NCBI GenBank assembly: GCA_028688275.1
Contig: JAQTYN010000002.1
Location: 1 to 64,000 of the forward strand
From: Gallionella sp.
GTDB lineage: Bacteria; Pseudomonadota; Gammaproteobacteria; Burkholderiales; Gallionellaceae
Length of the DNA: 64,000 nucleotides
Reading direction: 5' to 3'
The notes beneath the pieces are model-generated. The model worked only from the letters and a program-made list of their open reading frames with translations. It did not search any database and was not told the DNA's origin. Every line of letters begins with the position of its first letter. Within the stretch, counting starts at the first letter, position 1. Both the position numbers and the translations under genes were made by a program. Of the stretch, positions 25,375 to 34,793 are shown piece by piece.

Positions 25375-26142
25375 ATGACTGACAATCAATTTATTACTTT
25401 CCAAATGAAGCTATCCGACACACTGATTATTCCCACCTGGCAAGTTCCTGCCAATGTTCACGCATTCCAAACGACTCGTGCAGGTGGATTAAGTCTTGCG
25501 CCCTATCACAGCCTGAACTTTGGCGACCATGTGGGCGACAACCCCTTAACGGTGGCGAAGAATCGGATGCGACTTAATCAGTTACTACCCAGTGAACCCG
25601 TCTGGCTAGAGCAAGTACATGGCACGGTGGTGGTGGATGCCAGCCAAGCCAGTTGTCGCCCGCGTGCAGATGCCAGTGTGGCACGGCGCGGTGGAGCGGT
25701 GTGTGTGGTGATGACGGCGGATTGTTTGCCGTTGTTGCTGTGTGATCGCCAAGGCACGGTAGTGGGTGCGGCGCACGCAGGTTGGCGAGGGCTAGCAGAT
25801 GGCGTGATTGAAGCGACCGTGGACGCGATGGGGATTGCGCCCCAAGATATACAAGTCTGGATGGGAGCGGCTATTGGTGCGACGGCTTTTGAAGTGGGCG
25901 AGGAAGTGCGCGCCGTATTTGTAGCACAACATCCGCTGGCGGCAAAGGCGTTTGTGCCGAGTGCGATCGCGGGAAAATATCTGGCTGACTTGTATGCTTT
26001 GGCGCGATTGCGTCTTAATACACTCGGTATTACGGCAATTTCAGGCGGCGATTTATGTACTTACCACGATTCAGCACGCTTTTTTTCCTATCGGCGTGAT
26101 GGTGTAACGGGGCGAATGGGCGCGTTTATTTGGTTGGACTAG
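25375..26142 (+). CDS. pgeF: PgeF/YfiH-family peptidoglycan editing factor (multicopper-like fold)
   Basis: A 255-residue DUF152/YfiH protein with the zinc-site motifs VTADCLPLLLCD and AAHAGWRGLADGVIEATVD and the C-terminal DLCTYHDSARFFSYRRDG. E. coli YfiH hydrolyses wrongly made cytoplasmic peptidoglycan precursors; older records call the family laccase or polyphenol oxidase. The start is uncertain between 25375 and the ATG at 25408, since neither has a clear ribosome site. It usually follows rluD and bamD, but here it follows copA. Confidence 0.9.
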   Translation: MTDNQFITFQMKLSDTLIIPTWQVPANVHAFQTTRAGGLSLAPYHSLNFGDHVGDNPLTVAKNRMRLNQLLPSEPVWLEQVHGTVVVDASQASCRPRADASVARRGGAVCVVMTADCLPLLLCDRQGTVVGAAHAGWRGLADGVIEATVDAMGIAPQDIQVWMGAAIGATAFEVGEEVRAVFVAQHPLAAKAFVPSAIAGKYLADLYALARLRLNTLGITAISGGDLCTYHDSARFFSYRRDGVTGRMGAFIWLD

Positions 26143-26243
26143 GTTGTTTTCCCTCGCTGGCAGGGGGATAAAAGTGTGAATTCTCCCCCACACATTAAAT
26201 TATCCCTATAGAATCTCGCGCTAATTGCTTTTCAAAGAGAATA

Positions 26244-29105
26244 ATGAAGATGAACCAAAAATTTTTGCTGACTTTTGTGTTGCTGTTGTCAGGGCTGAGC
26301 GGCATCTCTTACGAGATTTTGTATGGGCGTATTCTAGGCGGTATTTTAGGTGATCAATTTGCGGTTTCCGCAGCGGTATTGATCACCTTTTTATTGGGTA
26401 TCGGCTTAGGCGCGAAATATGCGTATCGCTTGTGGTCGAAATTATGGTTGATTGAAGCGGGTATTGGGCTGTACGGTATCATTTTTTCTCAAGCAAATCA
26501 GCCGATTGAGTATTTGCTCTATCACGGATTCAGCTTTTTACCGAATTTAGTCGGTTCTATCCTGATGGGGACATTGTTGCTATTGCTCCCCGCCTTTTTG
26601 ATGGGCTGTAGCGTACCGCTGTTTGCGGGCTACCTAGGACGCACGGACGACAGTCCCGTTTTCTCTAAAGTTTATGCGATTTACAATTTCTGCGCGGCGG
26701 CGACGGCATTGTTGATCGAGTTTTGGTTGATTCGTATTTTTGGTATCAGCGGAACGGTGTTGGCGTTTGGTGCGACCAATTTGCTGGTGGCGGTGATTTT
26801 GTATTTTGCGGCCAAATCCATCGCAAACAGCCCGCCCGCACTCCAAGAAGCCCCCATTGCCTTATCCAAAAATCATGTCATTTCGCTGATATTGGTCAGT
26901 ATTGCGTCAGCAGTGTTTCAATTGTTTATGGTCAAAATCAGTGAAATGATGTTTGGCCCGTTCCGCGAAACGTTTGCGATTGTGTTGGCGATTGTGTTGT
27001 TCGGTATCGCGCTCGGTTCGCATCTCGTGAAACGTTGGCAGATTCGTTACACCCATTTATTGATTGCAAACTTAATCGGGCTGCTATCAATTTTAGTGTT
27101 GTATCAAGACTTGATGCGCCTGTACGCGGAGTTTTACGAAAGTGCTGCGCAACATGGCAATATGATTCTGTGGTTGAAGAGTGCCATTCTTTTCGCGCTC
27201 ATGGGTGTGCCTGCCATTACCTTTGGCGCGACGATTCCCGCTTTGCTCAATACCCAACAAGAAGTGGCACAAGAGTCAGGTAAATTGCTCTTTATTAGTT
27301 CCATTGCCAATGTGGCTGGTTTCTTGTTAATGGCATTGGTGTTGCACGTGTATTTGGATTATGGCGTGCAATTACTGGTCATGTCGGGGTTGGTACTGTC
27401 TGCATTGCTGGTGTATCAATGGCAAACGTTCCGCATTGAGATTAAACAGATAGCACTCTCAGCTACCGCTGTGGTGATGGTGTTGCTGACAGTGGCACAA
27501 CATCATTGGCGTTGGGATGAAGACTTTTTGTATCTCAGCTATACCTCGTTTCATTCGCTAGAAGAATTAGAGCAGGATCGTAAGGATTTCAACTTCCCTG
27601 ATAAGTTCAAAGGGTATCAGGATGTCTTCTCGATTAACTGGAAAAATAACGAGCCATTTTTCTTTATCAATGGCTATATCAGTATTCCGATGAATAACCC
27701 ATCGGAACGTATTGTTGGGACGATAGGATCTATTATGTCGCCCAAGACCGATGAAGCTTTGGTTTTAGGCTTGGGTAGCGGGGGCACAGCCTCGGTGGTG
27801 GGGCTGTTATTTGGTCATACCGATGTAGTGGAAATCAATCCAGTGGTGGTGGAAAATCAGTACCGCATGAAACGCTGGAATTTCGACATCGTCAATAATC
27901 CCAAAGTCCATGTCGTGGTCGATGATGCGATTCATTACACCAAATCGACGCAAAAACAGTATGACATGATTTTGAATACGGTCACCTCGCCCTTGTATTT
28001 CAGCTCATCGAAACTCTACACCTTGGATTTCTTTGATGTGATTAAACAACGGTTGCGTCCAGAAGGTGTTTATGTGACTTGGATGGATGGTCGCGTCGGC
28101 AGCGAAGGTGCGCGTATCATCATCAAAACCTTACAAAAACGCTTTAAGTATTGCACCATTGCGTTCATCAAATCGGGCTACTTCTTGCTGATTGCAGGCG
28201 ATCATCCTGTCCATTTGCAACACCCTGACTTAGTCGAAAAAGTACCCATGCTCAAGAAAAGCTTAATGCAAGGTCATGTCGTGCCGCGTTTCTTAGCGTA
28301 CAACTTAATGAGCGAACACGTTTTTGAACAGGTCAGCAACCTGCCTACACCAATTAACACCATAGACAATCCAGTGCTGGAATTTGAAATGGCGAGCGTC
28401 AAAAAACGCCAATTTAAAGAGTTTCGTCAGCCATTGGTGGAAACTATTACCTTGGATGGCGTGGCAAAATTGCTCGAACCAGCCATGAAATACGATCCCA
28501 TTGAGCATGTCACCCATGTACGCGATGCTTTGGAATCTTCCGCAATCACCACACAAATTAACCAACAAGGGTCGATTTATATTGAGGACTTTGTCGTGCG
28601 TGCGGATGCAGGTGAAGTGCGTATTGCTGAAATATTGGCTGAAGGAGCACAAACTGCCGACGCATATCACCAACTTGGCGATCAATATCGAAACCGTCAA
28701 CGCTATGCAGATGCCCTTATTCAGTATCGCAAAGCACTTGCCCTAGAACCTCAGCATAAATACACGCTATTTAATTTGGCAGCCTGTCTGGAGTACTTGG
28801 GTGAGCATGAACAAGCGATACAAGAGTATCAGCGTGTCGCGCAACAAGATCCTAAAGATCCCGATGTACCGTATCGTTTAGCCAGAGTTTCGCTCAAGAT
28901 GAATAAACTGACGGATGCAGAGAAATACATTAAACAATCGATTGCGATGAGTCCAACAGAAATGAGCTACTCACTTAAAGCACGTATGTTGGAGCAACAA
29001 GGGCGTACCGATGAGTTGATTGCAACGTATTTTGCCATTCTTAAACTCAATCCAGACAACACGGAAATACCTGAATTACTGAATAGTTATCTTCGTAAAT
29101 GGTAA
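26244..29105 (+). CDS. Membrane-bound spermidine-synthase-like protein with C-terminal TPRs
   Basis: A 953-residue protein in three parts. About residues 1-420 hold ten or more membrane helices (opening FVLLLSGLSGISYEILYGRILGG, the SpeE-like integral membrane signature). About 460-720 form an aminopropyltransferase/SAM-fold domain with VLGLGSGGTASVVGLLFG, DVVEINPVV and the late DMILNTVTSP block. About 760-953 hold at least four TPR units (DALIQYRKALALEPQHKYTLFNL and following). Proteins of this layout are annotated as fused spermidine synthases, but the DTVTSP-type active site often differs from true SpeE, so polyamine synthesis is not assured. It is monocistronic by spacing. Confidence 0.85.
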   Translation: MKMNQKFLLTFVLLLSGLSGISYEILYGRILGGILGDQFAVSAAVLITFLLGIGLGAKYAYRLWSKLWLIEAGIGLYGIIFSQANQPIEYLLYHGFSFLPNLVGSILMGTLLLLLPAFLMGCSVPLFAGYLGRTDDSPVFSKVYAIYNFCAAATALLIEFWLIRIFGISGTVLAFGATNLLVAVILYFAAKSIANSPPALQEAPIALSKNHVISLILVSIASAVFQLFMVKISEMMFGPFRETFAIVLAIVLFGIALGSHLVKRWQIRYTHLLIANLIGLLSILVLYQDLMRLYAEFYESAAQHGNMILWLKSAILFALMGVPAITFGATIPALLNTQQEVAQESGKLLFISSIANVAGFLLMALVLHVYLDYGVQLLVMSGLVLSALLVYQWQTFRIEIKQIALSATAVVMVLLTVAQHHWRWDEDFLYLSYTSFHSLEELEQDRKDFNFPDKFKGYQDVFSINWKNNEPFFFINGYISIPMNNPSERIVGTIGSIMSPKTDEALVLGLGSGGTASVVGLLFGHTDVVEINPVVVENQYRMKRWNFDIVNNPKVHVVVDDAIHYTKSTQKQYDMILNTVTSPLYFSSSKLYTLDFFDVIKQRLRPEGVYVTWMDGRVGSEGARIIIKTLQKRFKYCTIAFIKSGYFLLIAGDHPVHLQHPDLVEKVPMLKKSLMQGHVVPRFLAYNLMSEHVFEQVSNLPTPINTIDNPVLEFEMASVKKRQFKEFRQPLVETITLDGVAKLLEPAMKYDPIEHVTHVRDALESSAITTQINQQGSIYIEDFVVRADAGEVRIAEILAEGAQTADAYHQLGDQYRNRQRYADALIQYRKALALEPQHKYTLFNLAACLEYLGEHEQAIQEYQRVAQQDPKDPDVPYRLARVSLKMNKLTDAEKYIKQSIAMSPTEMSYSLKARMLEQQGRTDELIATYFAILKLNPDNTEIPELLNSYLRKW

Positions 29106-29400
29106 GAATGGGACTTTTAACCTGTCGGACTTAACCGTAAATCGGCTGCAATATGGCCGATTTCACTCCTTTTATCCCAGTCTTCGCGGGGGTGAAAACT
29201 TTTTTACCTGTCTAACTAGCAACTAACGGCTCAAGACCTGGTTATTTATACGCAACACCTTACATCCACTCACTAGATCTCTATTTCATGGTTCGATAAG
29301 CCTACCACTCAGGTTCTATCAATTCCATCAAAAGCATATCAGGTGAATTTCCTCCCCGATTCGGCTATGCTACACGCTTTTACGACGCGGTTTGTGACTC
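29106..29400. other. Gene-free gap with degenerate repeat fragments
   Basis: No convincing ORF is present. At 29211-29228 a fragment of a family A arm is seen (CTAACTAGCAACTAACG). Around 29287-29315 a diverged piece of the GGTTCGACAGGCTCACC motif of family B occurs. Otherwise I see only the presumed promoter region of ratA. Confidence 0.5.
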
Positions 29401-29838
29401 ATGGCTCTGGTTGAAAAAACGGTTTTGGTCGCGCATAGCGCGGAGCGGATGTTTAATTTGGTGGATAGAGTCGAAACATATCCAGAATTTTTGCCGTGGT
29501 GTGGGGGGGCGAAGGTAGTGGATGTGACAGGGAGTACAGTTCACGCCACGGTAATAATAGATTATCATCATTTAAAACAATCATTTACCACAGAAAATGT
29601 ACGCACACCACCACATCATATTGCAATGACCTTGCAAGATGGACCATTTAAAAAATTAGATGGCAGTTGGCGTTTTATCCCATTGAGCGATTCCGCCTGT
29701 AAAATAGAATTTCGACTGCATTACGAATTTTCCAGCAAGATGCTGGAAAAGCTGGTAGGACCCGTGTTCCATTTCATTACCAACAGTTTCGTGGATGCGT
29801 TTATTCACCGCGCCGACAAGGTTTATACAGAATTATGA
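29401..29838 (+). CDS. ratA: RatA/COQ10-family START-domain protein
   Basis: A 145-residue single-domain START/Bet v1-like protein with MFNLVDRVETYPEFLPWCGGAKV near the N-terminus and the C-terminal FSSKMLEKLVGPVFHFITNSFVDAFIHRA. The family includes E. coli RatA, reported to inhibit ribosome subunit joining, and mitochondrial Coq10, a ubiquinone-binding protein. It overlaps rnfH by four bases (ATGA), the standard pairing in gammaproteobacteria. The ubiquinone role is at least as plausible as the toxin role. Confidence 0.92.
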   Translation: MALVEKTVLVAHSAERMFNLVDRVETYPEFLPWCGGAKVVDVTGSTVHATVIIDYHHLKQSFTTENVRTPPHHIAMTLQDGPFKKLDGSWRFIPLSDSACKIEFRLHYEFSSKMLEKLVGPVFHFITNSFVDAFIHRADKVYTEL

Positions 29839-30155
29839 GTGAGAAAATTAACATTGAAGTGGTGTATGCCCTGAGTAATAAGCAAACTTTGCTGCGCCAG
29901 TCGGTTGCCGCTGGCACGACGGTGGGGCAAGCGATTGAACAGTGTGGGGTGTTAAATAAACACCCCGGTATTGATCTTGCTAAAAGCAAATTGGGTATTT
30001 TTGGCAAATTGACCAAAGCCGATGCGGTGTTGCGTGATAAAGATCGCATTGAGATCTATAGACCACTGATTGCTGATCCCAAAGAGGTGCGCCGTCAACG
30101 TGCCGAAGAGGGCAAAGTAATGAAAAAAGGTGGCGGCATGGCGGCTGAAGCCTAA
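29835..30155 (+). CDS. rnfH: RnfH-family ubiquitin-fold protein (RatB)
   Basis: A 106-residue beta-grasp protein of the RnfH/UPF0125 family, with INIEVVYALSNKQTLLRQSVAAGTTVGQAIE and the conserved LGIFGKLTKADAVLRDKDRIEIYRPLIADPKEVRR. Its function is unknown; it is encoded with ratA in many gammaproteobacteria. It is translationally coupled on both sides: ATGA overlap with ratA and a one-base overlap with the following PHP gene. Confidence 0.93.
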   Translation: MSEKINIEVVYALSNKQTLLRQSVAAGTTVGQAIEQCGVLNKHPGIDLAKSKLGIFGKLTKADAVLRDKDRIEIYRPLIADPKEVRRQRAEEGKVMKKGGGMAAEA

Positions 30156-31033
30156 TGCAAAATATCGATTTGCATTGCCATTCCAACGTGTCAGACGGTA
30201 CGCTCACCCCCACCGAATTAGTGCTACGCGCGGCGGGACGAGGGGTAAAAGTAATGGCGTTAACTGACCACGACGACATCGACGGACTACCTGAAGCGCG
30301 GGCGGTTGCCGAGCAAAATAGTATGACGTTTATCAATGGCGTAGAAATTTCTGTGTCTTGGCGCAGCCATACGCTGCACATCGTCGGTTTAGGCTTTGAT
30401 ACCAACTACCCGCCTTTGGTGGAAGGATTGCAAGCCGTGCGCAGTGGTCGTGGAGTACGGGCTCAAAAAATGGCAGACGAGCTGGCGAAAGTTGGCATTG
30501 GCGGCGTGTTGCAAGGCGCGTACAAATATGCCGACAATCCCAATATGATCGGGCGTACCCATCTAGCACGCTATTTAGTGGAAATCGGGCACTGCAAAGA
30601 TGTCAAAAGCGTGTTTAACCGCTATCTGGCAACGGGTAAGCCTGGTTATGTGAAGCATCAATGGTCCGTGTTGTCCGATGCGATCAACTGGATACGCGGC
30701 GCGGGCGGTATCGCCGTGTTGGCGCACCCAGGGCGATATATGACGGGACGCAGCGGCATGGGCAAGAAAACCATGCGCGAATTATTGACCGAGTTTGTGG
30801 AGCTGGGCGGCGGCGCGCTGGAAGTGGTCACAGGCAGCCATACGCCTGAGCAATACGCCGAATTCGCCCGTTATGCGGAAGAGTTTAATTTGCTGACTTC
30901 CTGCGGATCAGATTTCCACGGGCCAGGGGAAAGTTACCGCGACATGGGGCGATTGGCAGACTTCCCCCTTGGATGTCGCCCTGTGTGGACAGCATCCCCG
31001 CTACGGGAATTGATTCCCGTAGCGGTTGAATAA
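30155..31033 (+). CDS. rnm: RNase AM-type PHP-domain 5'-3' exonuclease (YciV/TrpH family)
   Basis: A 292-residue PHP phosphoesterase, opening NIDLHCHSNVSDGTLTPTELV, with the metal-site motifs LTDHDDIDGLPEA, AVLAHPGRY and SCGSDFHGPG. E. coli RNase AM (formerly YciV) trims 5' ends of rRNA and degrades small oligonucleotides. It overlaps rnfH by a single base and precedes yciO, as in the known yciV-yciO neighbourhood. A palindromic repeat separates it from yciO. Confidence 0.92.
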   Translation: MQNIDLHCHSNVSDGTLTPTELVLRAAGRGVKVMALTDHDDIDGLPEARAVAEQNSMTFINGVEISVSWRSHTLHIVGLGFDTNYPPLVEGLQAVRSGRGVRAQKMADELAKVGIGGVLQGAYKYADNPNMIGRTHLARYLVEIGHCKDVKSVFNRYLATGKPGYVKHQWSVLSDAINWIRGAGGIAVLAHPGRYMTGRSGMGKKTMRELLTEFVELGGGALEVVTGSHTPEQYAEFARYAEEFNLLTSCGSDFHGPGESYRDMGRLADFPLGCRPVWTASPLRELIPVAVE

Positions 31034-31039
31034 ACCAGC

Positions 31040-31144
31040 GTTCCCTCGCCCGCACGCGGGAGAGGGCTAGGGAGAGGGCGATTGCATACCTACCCTTTTT
31101 CCCTTCCCCTATCCCCACCCCTCTCCCATAAGTGAGCGAGGGGT
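31040..31144. repeat. Palindromic CTCGCCCGC..GCGGGAGAGGG repeat between yciV and yciO
   Basis: The sequence CCTCGCCCGCACGCGGGAGAGGG forms a short hairpin. It is followed by a second inverted segment with CCCCTCTCCCATAAGTGAG. Related pieces occur at 5261-5304, 34705-34731 and 43241-43302. The position right after the stop codon could give it terminator or mRNA-end function. Confidence 0.6.
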
Positions 31145-31180
31145 GCAACCAAATTGTTCACTTCGACTTAATACAAAATC

Positions 31181-31804
31181 ATGGCGCAATTTTTTACCAT
31201 TTACCCCCAAAACCCCAACATCCGCTTGATTCGTCAAGCGGTGGAAATTCTGCGTGACGGCGGCATTGTGGTTTATCCCACCGACTCGTGCTACGCGTTA
31301 GGTTGCCATCTAGGCGACAAAACCGCCATCACCCGAATCCGTCAAATTCGCCAGTTAGATGAGCAGCATCACTTGACGTTGATGTGCCGCGACTTATCGG
31401 AAATTTCACACTACGCCCGCGTTGATAACCACAAGTTCCGCTTGCTTAAAGCGCATACTCCAGGCAACTACACGTTTATTTTGGAGGCTACCAAAGAAGT
31501 GCCCAAGCGTTTACAGCACCCCAAACGCAGCACCATAGGTATACGCATTCCCGATCATCCCGTCGCACTGGCGTTATTAGAAGAACTCGGCGAACCCATG
31601 CTCAGTTCCACCCTAATTTTGCCTGACCAAGTTTTCCCACTGACCGATGCAGATTACATTCGTGAAATTTTAGAAAAAGAAGTGGATGCGGTAATTGACG
31701 GTGGGGCGGTGGGACTAGATTTCACCACCGTATTGGACTTGACAGGGGACGAACCCGTGCTGATACGTCAAGGCAAAGGAACTGTGCAAGGATTTGGCCT
31801 GTAA
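31181..31804 (+). CDS. yciO: YciO/YrdC/Sua5-family protein
   Basis: A 207-residue YrdC-fold protein with DGGIVVYPTDSCYALGCHLGDK, the KxR-type RNA/nucleotide-binding block RIRQIRQLDEQHHLTLMCRDLSE and the C-terminal VLIRQGKGTVQGFGL. YciO is the paralogue of the threonylcarbamoyl-AMP synthase TsaC; activity of YciO itself is low or debated. Cytoplasmic, normal length. It follows the RNase AM gene, the usual context. Confidence 0.92.
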   Translation: MAQFFTIYPQNPNIRLIRQAVEILRDGGIVVYPTDSCYALGCHLGDKTAITRIRQIRQLDEQHHLTLMCRDLSEISHYARVDNHKFRLLKAHTPGNYTFILEATKEVPKRLQHPKRSTIGIRIPDHPVALALLEELGEPMLSSTLILPDQVFPLTDADYIREILEKEVDAVIDGGAVGLDFTTVLDLTGDEPVLIRQGKGTVQGFGL

Positions 31805-31878
31805 GCGACCAAGCCTGATTTGAAGCCGCAGTGCGCTGCGACCAATTAAGATAGGATTTTTCAAATAACTGAGCGACA

Positions 31879-31907
31879 TTCGATAATTCAAGTTGCTCAG
31901 GTATAAT
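31879..31907 (+). promoter_or_regulatory. Putative sigma-70 promoter for fmdB-DUF502-aspS
   Basis: TTCGAT (31879-31884), a 17-base spacer and a perfect TATAAT (31902-31907) precede the fmdB start by 35 bases. The -35 hexamer is only a partial match. Confidence 0.5.
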
Positions 31908-31941
31908 GCTCGCCTTTTAACTGATTCGACTAGGAAGATTT

Positions 31942-32181
31942 ATGCCTGTTTACGCATATCGCTGCGAGAGTTGTGGCGTGCAACAAGATGTGATGCAGAA
32001 AATGAGTGATGCACCACTGACCACTTGCCCTGAATGTGGCAAAGAAACTTTTACCAAACAATTAGCTGCGCCAGGTTTTCAATTAAAGGGCAATGGCTAT
32101 TATGTGACGGATTTCAAAAATGGTAGTAAGCCAGATGCAGCTTGCGCGCCTTGTGCGACTACTTGCCCCGCGACTCACTAA
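31942..32181 (+). CDS. FmdB-family zinc-ribbon protein
   Basis: A 79-residue protein with the regulatory FmdB zinc ribbon: MPVYAYRCESCGVQQDVMQK followed by LTTCPECGKETFTKQL, giving two CxxC knuckles. A second Cys-rich tail (CAPCATTCPATH) is present. FmdB-type proteins are small, conserved and functionally undefined. It starts the fmdB-DUF502-aspS run, a conserved gammaproteobacterial order. Confidence 0.93.
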   Translation: MPVYAYRCESCGVQQDVMQKMSDAPLTTCPECGKETFTKQLAAPGFQLKGNGYYVTDFKNGSKPDAACAPCATTCPATH

Positions 32182-32216
32182 TGCATCCTTCCCACTCAGG
32201 AACTGAAGAACCATTT

Positions 32217-32864
32217 ATGATCGAAACTTGGTCTCAGCGTATGAAAAAATACCTTATTACGGGCTTGTTGGTATGGGTACCTTTGGGTATTACCTTATGG
32301 GTATTGGATTTTACCATCAGCACCATGGATCAAACCTTATTGCTGTTACCTGACGGCTGGCATCCTGATCGGGTGCTGGGACATCATATCCCTGGCTTAG
32401 GTATTATTCTGACCTTGGCGGTGGTGGGGGTGACGGGCTTGCTGATGCGCAATGTGTTTGGACAACGCCTCTGGGAGCAGTCCGAAAAAGCCATGCTACA
32501 TGTGCCATTTTTCGGCAGCATTTACAAAGGGGTCAAGCAAGTCAGTGACACTTTGTTGTCGGGCAGTGGGAATTCATTCCGTCAAGTGCTACTCGTGCGT
32601 TATCCGCATCCCGATGCGTGGTCACTGGCGTTTCAAACCAGCGTACCTGGGGAAATAGATGAGCAACTTCCCGATGAACATGTCGCCGTGTTTATTCCCA
32701 CCACCCCTAGCCCTGTGAATGGCTTTTATTTTTTCGTGCGTAAAGCCGATACCATCGCCTTGGACATGTCAGTGGATGTGGCGTTGCGGGCAATTGTGTC
32801 GATGGGAGTCGTGGCAGCAGCTGACCACGGCAAACATCACGCCGCCTTACAAGATTCTATTTAA
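32217..32864 (+). CDS. DUF502-family inner membrane protein
   Basis: A 215-residue protein with two membrane helices (KYLITGLLVWVPLGITLWVLDF and GLGIILTLAVVGVTGLLMRNVFG) and the DUF502 core VPFFGSIYKGVKQVSDTLLSG, then VAVFIPTTPSPVNGFYFFV. Function is unknown; the family sits upstream of aspS in many proteobacteria. Start choice is uncertain: ATG 32181 would overlap the fmdB stop (TAATG), but 32217 gives the family-typical N-terminus. It ends 22 bases before aspS. Confidence 0.88.
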   Translation: MIETWSQRMKKYLITGLLVWVPLGITLWVLDFTISTMDQTLLLLPDGWHPDRVLGHHIPGLGIILTLAVVGVTGLLMRNVFGQRLWEQSEKAMLHVPFFGSIYKGVKQVSDTLLSGSGNSFRQVLLVRYPHPDAWSLAFQTSVPGEIDEQLPDEHVAVFIPTTPSPVNGFYFFVRKADTIALDMSVDVALRAIVSMGVVAAADHGKHHAALQDSI

Positions 32865-32886
32865 CACTTTGATTATTTAATACATT

Positions 32887-34668
32887 ATGCGTACACATTA
32901 TTGCGGCACTTTGAATACCGACCAGCTAGACCAAACCGTCAGCATTTGCGGATGGGCGCATCGTCGCCGTGACCACGGCGGGGTGATTTTTATTGATTTG
33001 CGCGACCGAGAAGGGCTCGCACAAGTGGTGTGCGATCCTGACCGCGCAGAGATGTTTAAAATTGCCGAATCGGTGCGTAATGAATTCGTGTTGCGTATCA
33101 CGGGCAAAGTGCGCCGTCGCCCAGCAGGCACGAGCAACAGCAACATCACCAGCGGCGAAATCGAAATTTTGTGCCATGAAATCGAAGTGCTGAATGCGGC
33201 GGTAACGCCACCATTCCAACTCGACGATGAAAACTTGTCGGAAAACGTGCGCTTGACCCATCGCGTGATCGACCTGCGTCGCCCGCATATGCAAAAAAAT
33301 ATGATGTTGCGCTACAAAGTGGCGATGTCATTCCGCCGCTTCTTGGACAGTCGTGGTTTTATCGACATTGAAACCCCGATGTTGACCAAATCCACCCCAG
33401 AAGGCGCACGTGATTACTTAGTGCCTTCTCGCGTTCATGCAGGCGAATTTTTCGCTTTGCCACAATCTCCCCAATTATTCAAACAGTTGCTGATGGTGGC
33501 GGGTTTTGACCGCTATTACCAAATCACCAAATGTTTCCGCGACGAAGATTTGCGTGCTGACCGTCAACCTGAATTTACCCAGATCGACTTGGAAACTTCG
33601 TTCCTGAACGAAATCCAAATCACCGCGATGACGGAAGAAATGATCCGCACCGTGTTCAAAGAAACGATGGATGTGACGCTGCCCAATCCGTTCCCACGCA
33701 TGACTTACGCAGAAGCGATGTCGCGTTTTGGCTCAGACAAACCTGATTTGCGTGTCACGCTGGAATTGACCGAAGTGACCGACGCGTTGAAAGACGTGGA
33801 TTTCAAAGTGTTCGCGGGCGTGGCAAATTCTGTGGGTGGGCGTATCGCGGCGTTGCGCGTGCCGAATGGCGCAACCTTTAGCCGTGGCGTGATTGACGAA
33901 TACACCAAGTTTGTCGGCATCTACGGCGCACGCGGTTTGGCGTACATCAAGGTCAACGATGTGACCCAATTAAACGACACGGGCTTGCAATCGCCTATCG
34001 TCAAAAACCTGCACGAAACAGCTCTGCGCGCCATCATGGAACGCACAGGCGCACAAAATGGTGACATTATTTTCTTTGGCGCAGACAAAGAAAAGGTGGT
34101 CAACGACGCCTTGGGCGCGTTGCGCAGCAAAATCGGTCACGAAAAAGGCTACACCAACGGCAAAGCCTGGGAACCGTTGTGGGTGGTGGATTTCCCGATG
34201 TTTGAATACGACGAAGAAAACAAACGCTGGTCGGCTTGTCACCATCCGTTTACCGCGCCAAAAGACGAACATTTGGCATTCTTGGAAAGTGATCCTGGCC
34301 GTTGCTTGGCAAAAGCCTACGACTTGGCATTGAACGGGTGGGAAATCGGCGGTGGCTCAGTGCGTATTCACCAAGAAGCGGTGCAATCGCAAGTGTTCCG
34401 TGCCTTGAACATCGGCGCGGAAGAAGCGCAAGCGAAGTTCGGCTTCTTGTTAGACGCGCTGCAATACGGCGCGCCTCCGCATGGCGGCTTGGCATTCGGG
34501 CTGGATCGTATTGTGACGATGATGACGGGTGCAGAATCCATCCGCGACGTAATCGCCTTCCCCAAAACCCAACGTGCACAATGCTTGCTGACCCAAGCCC
34601 CTAGCCCCGTAGATGAAAAACAATTGCGCGAATTGCATATTCGCTTGCGCCAACCTGCGCAGGTGTAA
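32887..34668 (+). CDS. aspS: Aspartyl-tRNA synthetase
   Basis: A 593-residue class II synthetase of bacterial type. It has an N-terminal OB anticodon-binding domain ([23 protein letters not shown]), catalytic motif 2 ([21 protein letters not shown]), a bacterial GAD insertion (about 290-410) and motif 3 ([13 protein letters not shown]). It charges tRNA-Asp with aspartate; discriminating versus non-discriminating behaviour cannot be told from sequence alone. It sits in the expected fmdB-DUF502-aspS order, though here a nuclease/inhibitor pair separates it from nudB. Confidence 0.98.
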   Translation: MRTHYCGTLNTDQLDQTVSICGWAHRRRDHGGVIFIDLRDREGLAQVVCDPDRAEMFKIAESVRNEFVLRITGKVRRRPAGTSNSNITSGEIEILCHEIEVLNAAVTPPFQLDDENLSENVRLTHRVIDLRRPHMQKNMMLRYKVAMSFRRFLDSRGFIDIETPMLTKSTPEGARDYLVPSRVHAGEFFALPQSPQLFKQLLMVAGFDRYYQITKCFRDEDLRADRQPEFTQIDLETSFLNEIQITAMTEEMIRTVFKETMDVTLPNPFPRMTYAEAMSRFGSDKPDLRVTLELTEVTDALKDVDFKVFAGVANSVGGRIAALRVPNGATFSRGVIDEYTKFVGIYGARGLAYIKVNDVTQLNDTGLQSPIVKNLHETALRAIMERTGAQNGDIIFFGADKEKVVNDALGALRSKIGHEKGYTNGKAWEPLWVVDFPMFEYDEENKRWSACHHPFTAPKDEHLAFLESDPGRCLAKAYDLALNGWEIGGGSVRIHQEAVQSQVFRALNIGAEEAQAKFGFLLDALQYGAPPHGGLAFGLDRIVTMMTGAESIRDVIAFPKTQRAQCLLTQAPSPVDEKQLRELHIRLRQPAQV

Positions 34669-34704
34669 ACCTTAGTAGGAAGGCTAACAACGTAGCACGC
34701 AACT

Positions 34705-34776
34705 ACCTCGCCCGCTTGCGGGAGAGGGGAGTACAGGGTGTACGAGTGGATTGGCTCGTGGCGAATCCACCCTACG
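34705..34776. repeat. Palindromic repeat pair between aspS and the RNase gene
   Basis: CCTCGCCCGCTTGCGGGAGAGG (34706-34727) is a hairpin of the same family as 31040 and 43241. It is followed by a second imperfect palindrome, GTGGATTGGC..GCGAATCCAC (34747-34770), similar to the perfect one at 47787-47812. Confidence 0.6.
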
Positions 34777-34793
34777 ATCAAACGGAGAAATTG

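Noticed and set aside
26244-29105. Calling the gene speE
   Set aside because: The spermidine-synthase fold is clear, but membrane and TPR parts and uncertain catalytic residues make the name unsafe.
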